A stretch of DNA of 64,000 nucleotides from Siderastrea siderea (GCA_964030785.1 OZ034969.1:33250101-33314100); one strand, 5' to 3'; shown: positions 51,071 to 58,337, numbered from the stretch's first letter. Program-made: numbers and translations. The notes: generated from the letters alone by a model not told the origin.

Positions 51071-51540
51071 TTGGGTTTCATACAGAGGTTTGATACCGAT
51101 CGGATTTTTGTCGATACCGAGGTTCGATACCCCTCTCTTTTTTCCGATCCCGATTCGATGAGATGGTGGTGTTTGTGGGCAGCAGCAGCAGCAGCAGCAG
51201 CAGCAGCGGCGGCGGCGGCAGCGGCGGGCGCGCGCGCGCGCGCGGGGAATCGGCGGCGGCGGCGCGCGCTTGGCGCGCGCTGTCGGGGAAACCAAGATTT
51301 TTTATTGTGAGTTCCAATCCCGGTCGGGGTGGAAAAAAATTTTTTTGGAAAAAAGCATGGAAATTTTTTTTCGGGTCGAAGCGAGTAGGAGACAATGGAT
51401 GGGTTGTGGTTGTTTTGTTGTTTTTGGGCTGGGAGGTTTTTTGGGTCGAAGAAGAAAGCGATCGATCGATCGAGTTCGGCTCGGTTTGAAAAACAAAAAT
51501 CCCTTTTTTAAAAAACAAAACAAAAGATAGTTGATTGGTT
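51070..51540. mobile_element. Putative left terminal region of the Polinton
   Basis: The first viral ORF ends at 51701, so the left terminal repeat should lie just outside. The interval has repeated GATACCGA/GATACC words (51091-51130), a CAG/CGG/CG array (51180-51242), and GT-rich DNA with GATCGATCGATCGA near 51465. Polintons have long terminal repeats and 6-bp target duplications, but the right end is outside the window, so terminal repeats cannot be compared and the exact boundary is unknown. Confidence 0.35.
51180..51242. repeat. (CAG)n-(CGG)n-(CG)n array
   Basis: About ten CAG units pass into CGG units and then alternating CG, followed by a second GGCGGC/CGCGCG patch to about 51285. Translations give poly-Ser, poly-Ala, poly-Gly or Arg-Ala runs in every frame, which explains the ORFs here without a gene. 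Confidence 0.9.
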
Positions 51541-51561
51541 TTACTTGGATGACACAGGTTT

Positions 51562-51567
51562 TTTATT
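51562..51567 (-). terminator. Poly(A) signal for the leftward gene cluster
   Basis: TTTATT on the plus strand reads AATAAA on the minus strand, about 135 bp past the stop of the last leftward ORF (51701). It is a plausible 3' end for the leftward transcripts. Confidence 0.45.
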
Positions 51568-51700
51568 CATGTCAAGGAAGCCTGTGGACTCTGTCATGAT
51601 GATCTGGATGATCATCCTTTTCTTCCCCTGGAGTTCTGTGTTGTTGTGAAGGAAACAAATGATCACCAAGCTGTCCACAGATTGCTTGCTTTCTTCACGT

Positions 51701-52159
51701 TCATTTAAATTGACTGGTGAAGGCTTCTTCTTCTTGTTTGTCATGGGCCAGAATAGTTTTGACGTTTTCGGTAATATCGTCCAAATTATGTTGGAGGACA
51801 CTTTCTCGGAGTTTGTTGACTTTTTGTCGCCGCTCCAATCTCTTTTGTAAAATTTCATCAAAATATTTGTCTTTGTCGTTGGCTTCGTAGGTGCGCCCTA
51901 CAACTTCCAAAGGAAAAACAATGGTGTTGTTTCGGTCAATGACGGCCAGATTATGCAAATCTTTTTGGATTTGTTCCTTGAGTTCTTTGTGTTGTGTGTT
52001 TTTCATGATGGCGGCTGCTTCTTCTTGGATTTTTTCTTTGTAATGTTCGGCAATGTCTTCCAGATCATAACCTGCTTGCAGACCTTGTCGCACCAGTTCT
52101 AGCATGTAGTCTTGGGTGTTGTTGAACGTTTGGGGATCTAAATTCTTGCAGTAGTCCAT
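51701..52159 (-). CDS. Leftward ORF L6: coiled-coil protein of unknown function
   Basis: 152 codons from ATG at 52159, highly charged and predicted helical throughout. QEEAAAIMKNTQHKELKEQIQ and the RLERRQKVNKLRESVLQ region look like coiled coil. It ends in a Glu-rich tail. No catalytic motif or known family is recognised. It is the last ORF of the leftward cluster, starting one base after the stop of the ORF upstream. A second frame (51541-51861) overlaps its end but looks like a shadow. Confidence 0.6.
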   Translation of the reverse strand: MDYCKNLDPQTFNNTQDYMLELVRQGLQAGYDLEDIAEHYKEKIQEEAAAIMKNTQHKELKEQIQKDLHNLAVIDRNNTIVFPLEVVGRTYEANDKDKYFDEILQKRLERRQKVNKLRESVLQHNLDDITENVKTILAHDKQEEEAFTSQFK

Positions 52160-52160
52160 A

Positions 52161-52406
52161 TTAAGATCGTCGTTGCTGTTGTTGCTTGCGTTGCAGATGA
52201 GTAGAATGAAGTTTGGCTTTCAGATATTGTCTTTTTATGGCAAAAGGTGTCACGTCATGGGATCGATCATCGACGAGAGATGACGTTTGAATGATGGGTG
52301 GTAATTGATTGTACTTGTAAGTGTAACGGACCACATGTTCTTGGAAATGCACCGTTTTTATTGTTTCCATTGTAACTGGGGTTTCCATGTGAGGTGAGGT
52401 TTCCAT
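52161..52406 (-). CDS. Leftward ORF L5: small protein of unknown function
   Basis: 81 codons. The start METSPHMETPVTMETIK holds a short MET repeat, the middle (HFQEHVVRYTYKYNQLPP) looks folded, and the end is Gln/Arg-rich. No family recognised. It overlaps the end of the upstream ORF by 49 bases in another frame. It could be a real overlapping gene or a C-terminal domain of that ORF displaced by a frameshift. Confidence 0.45.
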   Translation of the reverse strand: METSPHMETPVTMETIKTVHFQEHVVRYTYKYNQLPPIIQTSSLVDDRSHDVTPFAIKRQYLKAKLHSTHLQRKQQQQRRS

Positions 52407-52612
52407 ATGTCTTTGAGTTGAGTGCGGAGATATTGTAGTTCGTGTTCCATGTCTTGATGAAGGCGGGTTTGAAAGTCGCGACTGATGCGTTCTATTTCTT
52501 TTTTAAAGCATTGACCAATGCGTTTCATTTTTTGTTGGAATGACAGATCTTCGTTTTGAGTGATGTCATCCATCATTTGTTCAAAAGTGGTGTTGTGGTC
52601 TTCAGTCGCCAT
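52358..52612 (-). CDS. Leftward ORF L4: small helical protein
   Basis: 84 codons from the ATG at 52612 (MATEDHNTTFEQMMDDI); a start further out at 52654 is possible but would overlap the SLOG gene more. Content is acidic-amphipathic helices (FQQKMKRIGQCFKKEIERI) ending in Trp/Lys/Pro repeats. No family recognised. Its start overlaps the end of the SLOG-like ORF by about 11 bases, which suggests coupled translation or tight viral packing. Confidence 0.55.
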   Translation of the reverse strand: MATEDHNTTFEQMMDDITQNEDLSFQQKMKRIGQCFKKEIERISRDFQTRLHQDMEHELQYLRTQLKDIWKPHLTWKPQLQWKQ

Positions 52613-53303
52613 GTTCTTGAATGTGACTGTAAAGATCACTTTTTTTATCAACAATGTTTTCTAAAGAACTGGTGGTTTGAAAGAGCCGTTTGACTTCGGC
52701 CAAAGTGTCTGGTGGGGGATGTCTTGTTCCGACCACGGCGCTGTGTTTATGAAGCGTGGGTGATCCTTGCATTGGAATAAATCCACTGTAAGGTGTCCAT
52801 TGATGCTCGTTCCAATAATAATGATCTTGATGGTTTTCGTACCATCGTTTTTCTGGTATGTTGTAAAAATAAATTTGTTTGTGCTGATCGACAGCCAATT
52901 GCACCGTCCATCCCGTTCCTCCTTGAATGCTTTGCCTTTTCAAGGTGGTGTCATAGTAAATGTCACGTGCTGCTGTGTAGTTAGTGTCATTTGTGTTTTG
53001 GAAATAACCAAAAGCGTACACGATGGTGGTAGGTTTGACGATATGAAAATTGCGTAGTTGAAGATGGCGTGAAAACGTATTTGGAGTAAACAAGTGTTTG
53101 CCACTTCTTTCTGCGGCTCGTTTTAAGTGCGGTTCGGCTTCGTCGAGATCTTGCTGATCGAGGGGTGTGCTAAATTTGCTTCGACTGTGTTGGGGTGGTA
53201 TGATGACGTGCATTTGCATACCACATTCCTTTGCGCATTGTTCTGCGTATTCATCGATACCAATGGCTCCTCCACTGTAAATGTGGTAGTGATTGGTTGG
53301 CAT
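52602..53303 (-). CDS. SLOG/DprA-like nucleotide-ligand-binding protein
   Basis: 233 codons if the start is MPTNHYHIYSGG at 53303 (an upstream ATG at 53369 adds 22 unrelated-looking residues). Residues 6-40 read HIYSGGAIGIDEYAEQCAKE followed by a VIIPP strand. This is the SGGAxGxD loop plus strand of the Rossmann-like SLOG fold (DprA/Smf and LOG proteins). Residues about 90-160 include RNFHIVKPTTIVYAFGYF, then GGTGWTVQLAVDQHKQIYFY, the second ligand-side glycine motif, and RWY. SLOG proteins bind or process nucleotide-derived ligands, and in bacteria act as sensors in defence systems. The C-terminal 60 residues are unassigned. The family call is from motifs; its role in this element is unknown. 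Confidence 0.75.
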   Translation of the reverse strand: MPTNHYHIYSGGAIGIDEYAEQCAKECGMQMHVIIPPQHSRSKFSTPLDQQDLDEAEPHLKRAAERSGKHLFTPNTFSRHLQLRNFHIVKPTTIVYAFGYFQNTNDTNYTAARDIYYDTTLKRQSIQGGTGWTVQLAVDQHKQIYFYNIPEKRWYENHQDHYYWNEHQWTPYSGFIPMQGSPTLHKHSAVVGTRHPPPDTLAEVKRLFQTTSSLENIVDKKSDLYSHIQEHGD

Positions 53304-53554
53304 GATGCTGGAATGAGGCGAGATTTGATCTGGAGTTCTTTTTGTATTCGACGTGAACAGCTCGAACAAAGTTCTATGTCCTCTTCCGTCTCGAAACGAG
53401 CTCGACAGGTGTTACACCACCATTGTTGTTGGAGTTTAAAGTGTTCGTCATATAGTTGATGATATTTGATTTTCCAGTAATGTACAGTGTCTTGCAGGTC
53501 GTCAATTTGGCGTTTGGCTGTTTGAAGTGAAGTGATGAGAGCGGGCAAATTCAT
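53123..53554 (-). CDS. Leftward ORF L2: coiled coil plus zinc ribbon
   Basis: 143 codons. Residues 8-45 form a likely coiled coil (AKRQIDDLQDTVHYWKIKYH). Residues 46-70 hold CNTCRARF and LCSSCSRR, two CxxC pairs about 14 residues apart, a zinc ribbon or finger. From about residue 85 the frame overlaps the SLOG ORF and looks like a shadow of it, so the functional part is probably the first 80 residues. The ATG overlaps the stop of the upstream ORF as ATGA (53551-53554). A DNA- or protein-binding role is plausible; no family identified. Confidence 0.55.
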   Translation of the reverse strand: MNLPALITSLQTAKRQIDDLQDTVHYWKIKYHQLYDEHFKLQQQWWCNTCRARFETEEDIELCSSCSRRIQKELQIKSRLIPASCQPITTTFTVEEPLVSMNTQNNAQRNVVCKCTSSYHPNTVEANLAHPSISKISTKPNRT

Positions 53555-54096
53555 GACTGGTGTGATCCGTATGGAATGTGTTGCTTATATCCATAAGAAT
53601 CTTGTGGGCTAGCCGGTTCTTGCATGGTGATGTGCGTCACATCCAACTGCAAACTGTCGTCGACTTCAAAGTTCTCATTTGAGTTCAACATTTTACTAAT
53701 CTGATCAAATATGCGTCGTGCACCTGACAAAGGATCGCGCCAATCGCCGACAGTTACATTGGCTGAGGTGTGGGCCGATTTAAGTCGGTTGGAAGATAAA
53801 TAAATTTGAATTCTGTCATGGTCTGGGATGGACTCGGTGAGATCTTCTATAACGTCAGCCAATCCTTCTTCAAACGCGCGCACAATATTGCCATGTCCTT
53901 CTGGAAAACCCTCTGGCGGGTTTTCCACTCGTAGATGATACGATGTTCTGGTAATACCATAACTACGGGCATTCCTTTGTCTGAAGGGTTCTAAACGAAA
54001 AACAAAATGTCCTCGTCGACCCAGGGGGCCGCCTTGTTGTTCCCATTGCTGCATATACTCATTAAGCTCATCGTCGGACTTGGTATTACTTGCCAT
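53551..54096 (-). CDS. Free-standing homologue of the N-terminal region of Polinton-type polymerase proteins
   Basis: 181 codons. After an acidic start (DDELNEYMQQWEQQ) comes a domain with FVFRLEPF, then GNIVRAFEEGLADVIEDLT, then DRIQIYLSSNRLKSAHTSAN and FEVDDSLQLDVTHI. I recall this pattern at the N-terminus of large cnidarian proteins that continue into a Polinton-type DNA polymerase B; that is memory, not a search. Here it ends at TGA 53551, after only a Pro/Ser/Tyr-rich tail, and no polymerase palm motifs follow on this strand. It may be a separated terminal-protein-like or accessory domain, or the start of a lost polymerase. It is the first leftward gene beside the divergent promoter. 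Confidence 0.6.
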   Translation of the reverse strand: MASNTKSDDELNEYMQQWEQQGGPLGRRGHFVFRLEPFRQRNARSYGITRTSYHLRVENPPEGFPEGHGNIVRAFEEGLADVIEDLTESIPDHDRIQIYLSSNRLKSAHTSANVTVGDWRDPLSGARRIFDQISKMLNSNENFEVDDSLQLDVTHITMQEPASPQDSYGYKQHIPYGSHQS

Positions 54097-54161
54097 GCTA
54101 ACAAAAAATGATGCGTTGAAAAGATAGAGAGGTGATATATAGACTGTTTGATTGACAGCTT

Positions 54162-54198
<37 letters not shown>

Positions 54199-54240
54199 GC
54201 ACCACTCATCCTTTTTCATCACTTTTTATTTGTTCAATGT
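54097..54240. promoter_or_regulatory. Divergent promoter region with (TA)n
   Basis: The 144 bp between the leftward ATG (54096) and the rightward ATG (54241) hold a TA dinucleotide run (54164-54195) and a TATATA (54135-54140) facing the leftward gene. This is the only divergent gap in the element and is the natural start for both gene clusters. The TA run may also ease strand opening. Ile/Tyr-repeat ORFs across it are artefacts. Confidence 0.55.
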
Positions 54241-54825
54241 ATGGAGAGACGATTGCGTGCATCGACTCGTGTTTTTGGTAAAAGCAAAGACAAACAAGTC
54301 CCTAAAATGGAATCTCCTTTTACTGCCAGTGGCAATATTGATTATTGTACCCGTTTTTATCAAGAGGTGGTGGAATGTCAATGGAAACGATGTTGGATCG
54401 TGGCTATTCTCAAATATATTCATCAACACGTGCACGATCTAGAACCACCCGCCCAACCCATGTACAGCGAAGAAGCGCTCCTTCACGGGCGTCATGTCAA
54501 CGAGTCCATTAAAACGGGACTACGTCAGCTCTCTCTAGAGAGCATCTATCAATCGTGGCGTCGCTTACTACTGGACTATCATTTGGAGACCCCGTGCTGG
54601 CAACCCGACGACATCGAATTTGTGGTGCAAATCACGAGTCCCGATCTCGTGACAGAACAAATCTTAGAAGAAATCGTATCGTTTCGACGCCAATTTAGTA
54701 CGTTCACCTATGAACTCTTGGGTTTCACCCATGAAGATGTGGATAACATTTTTGATTGGGCACGTGAAACGTTGCGCGAACGTGAATGGGTGGGCATCGA
54801 CATACCCGATGGACCTGAAAGTTGA
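54241..54825 (+). CDS. Rightward ORF R1: unknown viral protein
   Basis: 194 codons from ATG at 54241; the frame is open further upstream but only through the (TA)n run, and a later ATG at 54307 is also possible. The N-terminus is basic (RRLRASTRVFGKSKDKQ). The remainder is mostly helical, with CTRFYQEVVECQWKRCW, YQSWRRLLLDYHLETPCW and an acidic C-terminus. No family or catalytic motif recognised. It is the first gene of the rightward cluster. Confidence 0.6.
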   Translation: MERRLRASTRVFGKSKDKQVPKMESPFTASGNIDYCTRFYQEVVECQWKRCWIVAILKYIHQHVHDLEPPAQPMYSEEALLHGRHVNESIKTGLRQLSLESIYQSWRRLLLDYHLETPCWQPDDIEFVVQITSPDLVTEQILEEIVSFRRQFSTFTYELLGFTHEDVDNIFDWARETLREREWVGIDIPDGPES

Positions 54826-54885
54826 CCCCTATTTTTTGTCTCCACCAATCCTAGCTAAGATCACGTCAACATCACGTCATCATCG

Positions 54886-54897
54886 CCTATAAAATAG
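54886..54897 (+). promoter_or_regulatory. TATA box upstream of the GRF-finger gene
   Basis: CCTATAAAATAG lies about 40 bp upstream of the start at 54935, at a spacing that fits a core promoter with a short leader. Confidence 0.6.
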
Positions 54898-54934
54898 CGT
54901 GTTCTTTTTTCATTCTTTCTCTCTTCAATTCACC

Positions 54935-55642
54935 ATGGCCACGAAGAGACCTTTGCAACAACTCGAAGAGATGGTCACTGCTTTACCCCCTACACCCACG
55001 GAGAAAAAGTCCAAAAAAAGACAAAAAAATCACAATCAAAAACCACCCCAAGTGGATCCTTCTTCACCACCACCAGTACCGTCAACACCTACAACAACGA
55101 CATTGTCACCACCACCAGTACCGCCGCCGCCACTACCACCACTCATCAATATGGATGACTTATTCAATGGTGACAATATTCTCAATTTGTTAAATCCGCC
55201 TGCTGCTAGTTATCAAGTACAACTACCGCCTATGGAACAAGCTTGTCAATCCGTTGTCTGTCCTATTCATCAAACAGACCTAATTTGCTTTCAAGCCCAA
55301 ACCACAGGAGACACTTACATCAAATGCCAAGAAAAGAAATGTGGCCTCTTTTGTTATCAAGATCAAATCGCCACTTATCTCAAGATCATTAATGAAAAAC
55401 TCCATCCTGATTATCTCAAAAGAACCCTGGTGTGTGACTGTGAAGAACCCGTGCTCTTACGAATCAGCCGATTCCAAGCCAACCCCAACCGCCCTTATTT
55501 CACATGCAAAGAAACACCCGAGGATCGATGTCCTTTCTTTCAATGGGCCGACAAACCCTTGAAACCCAAGAACCGAAAGACAAGACACGACCAAGTAAAG
55601 ACACACGAACTGTTTTTAATGAACAATGATTATGATACATGA
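54935..55642 (+). CDS. GRF-type zinc-finger protein with Pro-rich linker
   Basis: 235 codons from CACCATGG at 54935 (strong Kozak context, after a TATA box). Residues 1-35 are basic (KKSKKRQKNHNQK, nuclear-localisation-like). Residues 36-75 are a Pro/Ser/Thr linker. Then come VCPIHQTDLICFQ...CQEKKCGLFC, a Cys-rich zinc-binding unit, and residues about 165-205 with LVCDCEEPVLLRISRF, then NRPYFTC and CPFFQWAD. The spacing C.C...NRPYFxC...CPFFxW is the GRF zinc finger, a nucleic-acid-binding module found with nucleases, topoisomerases and helicases. No enzymatic domain is attached. A role in replication or transcription of the element is likely but inferred. Confidence 0.7.
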   Translation: MATKRPLQQLEEMVTALPPTPTEKKSKKRQKNHNQKPPQVDPSSPPPVPSTPTTTTLSPPPVPPPPLPPLINMDDLFNGDNILNLLNPPAASYQVQLPPMEQACQSVVCPIHQTDLICFQAQTTGDTYIKCQEKKCGLFCYQDQIATYLKIINEKLHPDYLKRTLVCDCEEPVLLRISRFQANPNRPYFTCKETPEDRCPFFQWADKPLKPKNRKTRHDQVKTHELFLMNNDYDT

Positions 55643-55745
55643 TAAAAACAAATGAAAAACCAGGTCCGAAAAAAAGAGCATGATCGACCGGGGCGCCGGT
55701 AAAATGAAATACGCGCGCTCTTTTAACTTTTTTGACTTGTGAAAT

Positions 55746-55756
55746 CTATAAAAGGC
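55746..55756 (+). promoter_or_regulatory. TATA box upstream of ORF R3
   Basis: CTATAAAAGGC lies about 45 bp upstream of ATG 55794. It is followed by AATAAA near 55770, which may instead end upstream transcripts. Confidence 0.55.
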
Positions 55757-55793
55757 CGATGTTGTAAGAATAAAATTTTTTATTAGTGTGACC

Positions 55794-56165
55794 ATGGAGT
55801 CTGTGTGGTTGTGTTATGCGTGGGAGGGTTTGTTGTCCCTGGTTCAATGGCAATGCCATCAATCCCTTTGCCAAGTGTTATATGATCACCAACCAGGTGA
55901 ACAAGTCCCCATTCCCCCTTGTCCCGAGGACACGCCTCCTCTTCAAGTCTTTGAAGAAACCCATGTGGACCTCAACTTGTATCGATGGGTAGTGTTTGTC
56001 TTATGGTTAAAATCCCACCCGAAAGCGTGGCGATGCTATCGAATCATTCAAAAGGCGCACCCCCATACCATTCCTCCCATACCGACCTTGTGGGATGAGT
56101 GTCAGAAAGTATGGCGCCTCGAAAGACCAAACGAACCAAACTCGATGTCTCGCAATCATGGTTGA
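55794..56165 (+). CDS. Rightward ORF R3: small Trp-rich protein, unknown
   Basis: 123 codons from ACCATGG at 55794. It is rich in Trp, His, Pro and Cys (LCYAWEGLLSLVQWQCHQ; LYRWVVFVLWLKSHPKAW; TLWDECQKVWRLERP). Two hydrophobic stretches might be buried helices, not clear membrane segments. No family recognised. Its last 55 bases overlap the integrase start in another frame, so the two are probably expressed from neighbouring or shared transcripts. Confidence 0.5.
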   Translation: MESVWLCYAWEGLLSLVQWQCHQSLCQVLYDHQPGEQVPIPPCPEDTPPLQVFEETHVDLNLYRWVVFVLWLKSHPKAWRCYRIIQKAHPHTIPPIPTLWDECQKVWRLERPNEPNSMSRNHG

Positions 56166-57100
56166 CCCGTTACCACGATCCCAGAGCGCCAGGCAGTTTA
56201 GGGGGTGTGCAACGGTTTGCCAAAGCCCATCACCTCCCCTTGAAAAAAGCCCAATGCGTCTTGGAACGGGATTTGGCCTACACGTTGCATAAACCTCGAC
56301 GTCGTCGTTTTCCGACCTTGCCCGTGATTGTGGGAGGTTTAGATGATCAATGGGTTGCGGATTTGGTGGAAGTACAACCCTTGGCCAAGTATAATCGTGG
56401 CATTCGGTATTTACTGACGGTGTTGGATGTGTTGTCGAAATACGCGTGGGTGCAACCGTTGAAAGCCAAAACGGGGGTGGCCTTGGTTCAAGCGTTTAAC
56501 AAGATTTTGAAACAAGGAGGTCGACGTCCCAATCGATTGCAAGCGGATCGAGGGAAGGAATTTTACAATCGCACGTTTCAACGTTGGCTCGAGGAGCAAG
56601 GGATCCAGCATTTTTCTACCGAAGGGGATGCCAAAGCGAGTGTGGTGGAACGATTTAACCGGACCTTGAAAGAACGTTTGTATCGCTATTTCACCGCCGC
56701 CAACACGTTGAAATTTGACAATGTGTTACCCGAGTTGGTCCAAGGCTACAATGCCACACGTCATCGAAGTATTGGCATGGCCCCTCAAGACGTGACGTGG
56801 GAAAACGATGAAGCCGTGTGGAAACGCCTGTACGAGAAACGTTTGAAAGGAAAACACTCCCAACCCAAATTCAAAGTAGGGGATCGTGTGCGTCTCAACA
56901 AGATTCATCGTACGTTTGAAAAAAGGTATTTACCCGGTTGGACCGAAGAAGTGTTTGTCGTGCATCGTGTGGTCCCGGGTCCTGTGCCCACCTACAAGAT
57001 TCGCGAATGGGATGACACGCCCGTCGATGGCACGTTTTACGAGGCCGATTTACAAAAAGTGCACGTGTCCGACCAAGCCTTGTATCGAAAAGGTACTTAA
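56111..57100 (+). CDS. Polinton-type (retroviral-like) integrase, DD35E
   Basis: 329 codons from MAPRKTKRTK at 56111 (an ATG at 56099 adds four residues). The enzyme inserts element DNA into the host genome. Residues 15-60 include an HHCC-region remnant with KAHHLPLKKAQCVL. The catalytic core has Asp in WVADLVEVQ (about residue 85), Asp in LQADRGKEF (about 143), and Glu in DAKASVVERFNRTLKERL (about 179), the DD35E spacing. An SH3-like C-terminal part follows (KFKVGDRVRLNK...). The frame stops at 57098-57100 just where Polinton integrases continue into a chromodomain; that domain is present in another frame next to it. The core is intact and all three acidic residues are present. Confidence 0.93.
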   Translation: MAPRKTKRTKLDVSQSWLTRYHDPRAPGSLGGVQRFAKAHHLPLKKAQCVLERDLAYTLHKPRRRRFPTLPVIVGGLDDQWVADLVEVQPLAKYNRGIRYLLTVLDVLSKYAWVQPLKAKTGVALVQAFNKILKQGGRRPNRLQADRGKEFYNRTFQRWLEEQGIQHFSTEGDAKASVVERFNRTLKERLYRYFTAANTLKFDNVLPELVQGYNATRHRSIGMAPQDVTWENDEAVWKRLYEKRLKGKHSQPKFKVGDRVRLNKIHRTFEKRYLPGWTEEVFVVHRVVPGPVPTYKIREWDDTPVDGTFYEADLQKVHVSDQALYRKGT

Positions 57101-57275
57101 GCGTCAAAAAGATCGCCTGTTGGTCAAGTGGAAAGGGTGGCCGGACAAGTACAACAGTTGGATTGTCAGGGGAGACGTGACCTCCCTCCGACCGCCCAAG
57201 ACAAAGAAAGAGGCAAGACCCCCCAAGAACAACAAAGAGACAAGACCACCCCAAAGAAGACGCGACAAGACAGGC
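57080..57275 (+). pseudogene. Integrase chromodomain, out of frame with the integrase core
   Basis: In the frame one base ahead of the integrase, LLVKWKGWPDKYNSWI appears, the aromatic-cage core of a chromodomain, followed by a Lys/Arg/Pro tail of repeated PPK.KKEARPP type. Polinton integrases carry this domain at their C-terminus to read histone marks at the target. Here it is displaced by a frame change around 57085-57095 and, with no stop codon, runs straight into the capsid-like ORF starting at 57276. Either a recent frameshift mutation or a programmed frameshift could explain this. Confidence 0.75.
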
Positions 57276-58319
57276 ATGACGTTCGTCCCCCACACCTCCT
57301 TTTACGTGACGTTGACGAGTCATGCGAGCACCAAGGAGTTTCCTGAGTACAAACCCTATCAGTTCAGAAACCGGTTGCCCAAACCCATTCGATTTATGGG
57401 CAAAGGATGGATGGTGGGCATGGTGAGTTTGTCCTTACCTCCCATTCCTACCGTGGGGGAAGATTTTATTGGGAACGCCGAGCCTCTGTTGTACGTACGA
57501 TGGCACGAACGGGTCTATGACAAAGACGATCAAGGCAATGATGAATGGTTCCATGAACGGCGCGAACTCACCCTAAGGGGTCAAGACATGAAAAAGGAGA
57601 TGGCCTCGTCTCCGACGGGATCGCACTTTTTTCATCAAGTGGTATACCGTTACCAGCAAGAAAGTGCTAAACGAACCCAACCCAAAAACAAATGGACGGA
57701 GAACGATGGCCTCAAGTTGTACCCTACCTTTGAATGGACCTCGGAAGGGGATTTGTTGCTGAATACCAAGCAAGTGGATTACAAACGACAAGTGGCGCAC
57801 GTGTCATGGGGCAAAAGCTTAGCCCTGAAAATGGGATGGATCGAACAAGTGTCTCCCGGGACCTATCGATTGGGCCCGAATCTCTTGCCAGAATTTCAAG
57901 GCATGTCCACCATTCCCACCCCGACGGATGTCCGCGATGCCGGCAACAAACCCATCTTTTGGAAAGTGGAGGGGGAGTATGTGAAGTTGAGTCTATCGCG
58001 CCCTTGGCGGTTTGTGAATGTCAACGACAAGTTTCGTCTCTCGTCGGAATTTGCTGCGACGCGTCCTTTGCACGTGTATTGCAATGTAGGCACCAGCAGC
58101 ATGGTGGGTGGTCGCATCACGGATCTCTTACGAGAAATCAAGTATCATCCCCAAGAAACCACGCACTTTGAACCTCGACACATTCAATATGTCCCGGTAC
58201 GCAACGAAGTGGTGGAAATCGTGGAAACTCAGATGGCCGAAACCAATGGGGATCTGGTCAAGTTTGGCGAAGGACATACCATCCTAACCCTCCACTTTAA
58301 AAGGGAGGTGGTGGTGTGA
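57276..58319 (+). CDS. Penton-like minor capsid protein, copy A
   Basis: 347 codons from MTFVPHTSFYVTLTSHAS; the open frame continues upstream into the chromodomain piece, and I chose this ATG by comparison with copy B. Landmarks are VTLTSHASTKEFPEY (N-terminus), FRNRLPKPIRFMGKGWMVGM, WGKSLALKMGW, RPLHVYCNVGTSSMVGGRI followed by TDLLREI, YVPVRNEVVEIVE, and a final glycine-turn/strand (GEGHTILTLHF). Beta-rich proteins of this type occur beside the major capsid gene in Polintons and I take them as single-jelly-roll vertex (penton) proteins. That role is by family position and is not provable here. It is about 35-40% similar by eye to copy B. Confidence 0.65.
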   Translation: MTFVPHTSFYVTLTSHASTKEFPEYKPYQFRNRLPKPIRFMGKGWMVGMVSLSLPPIPTVGEDFIGNAEPLLYVRWHERVYDKDDQGNDEWFHERRELTLRGQDMKKEMASSPTGSHFFHQVVYRYQQESAKRTQPKNKWTENDGLKLYPTFEWTSEGDLLLNTKQVDYKRQVAHVSWGKSLALKMGWIEQVSPGTYRLGPNLLPEFQGMSTIPTPTDVRDAGNKPIFWKVEGEYVKLSLSRPWRFVNVNDKFRLSSEFAATRPLHVYCNVGTSSMVGGRITDLLREIKYHPQETTHFEPRHIQYVPVRNEVVEIVETQMAETNGDLVKFGEGHTILTLHFKREVVV

Positions 58320-58337
58320 AGAAAAAAAGAAGACAGG

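Noticed and set aside
51071..51530. Long ORFs with poly-Ser, poly-Ala, Gly or Pro runs on both strands
   Set aside because: They are produced by the CAG/CGG/CG array in all frames; no start context, domain or conservation signal.
51541..51861. 106-codon leftward ORF as an extra viral gene
   Set aside because: It overlaps the end of the 51701-52159 ORF in another frame and its own sequence looks non-protein-like.
54148..54240. N-terminal Ile/Tyr repeat extension of ORF R1
   Set aside because: It is translation of the (TA)n microsatellite; the ATG at 54241 gives a sensible protein start.
57734..58171. 145-codon alternative frame within penton-like copy A
   Set aside because: Out-of-frame reading of a well-supported gene; composition typical of a shadow ORF.
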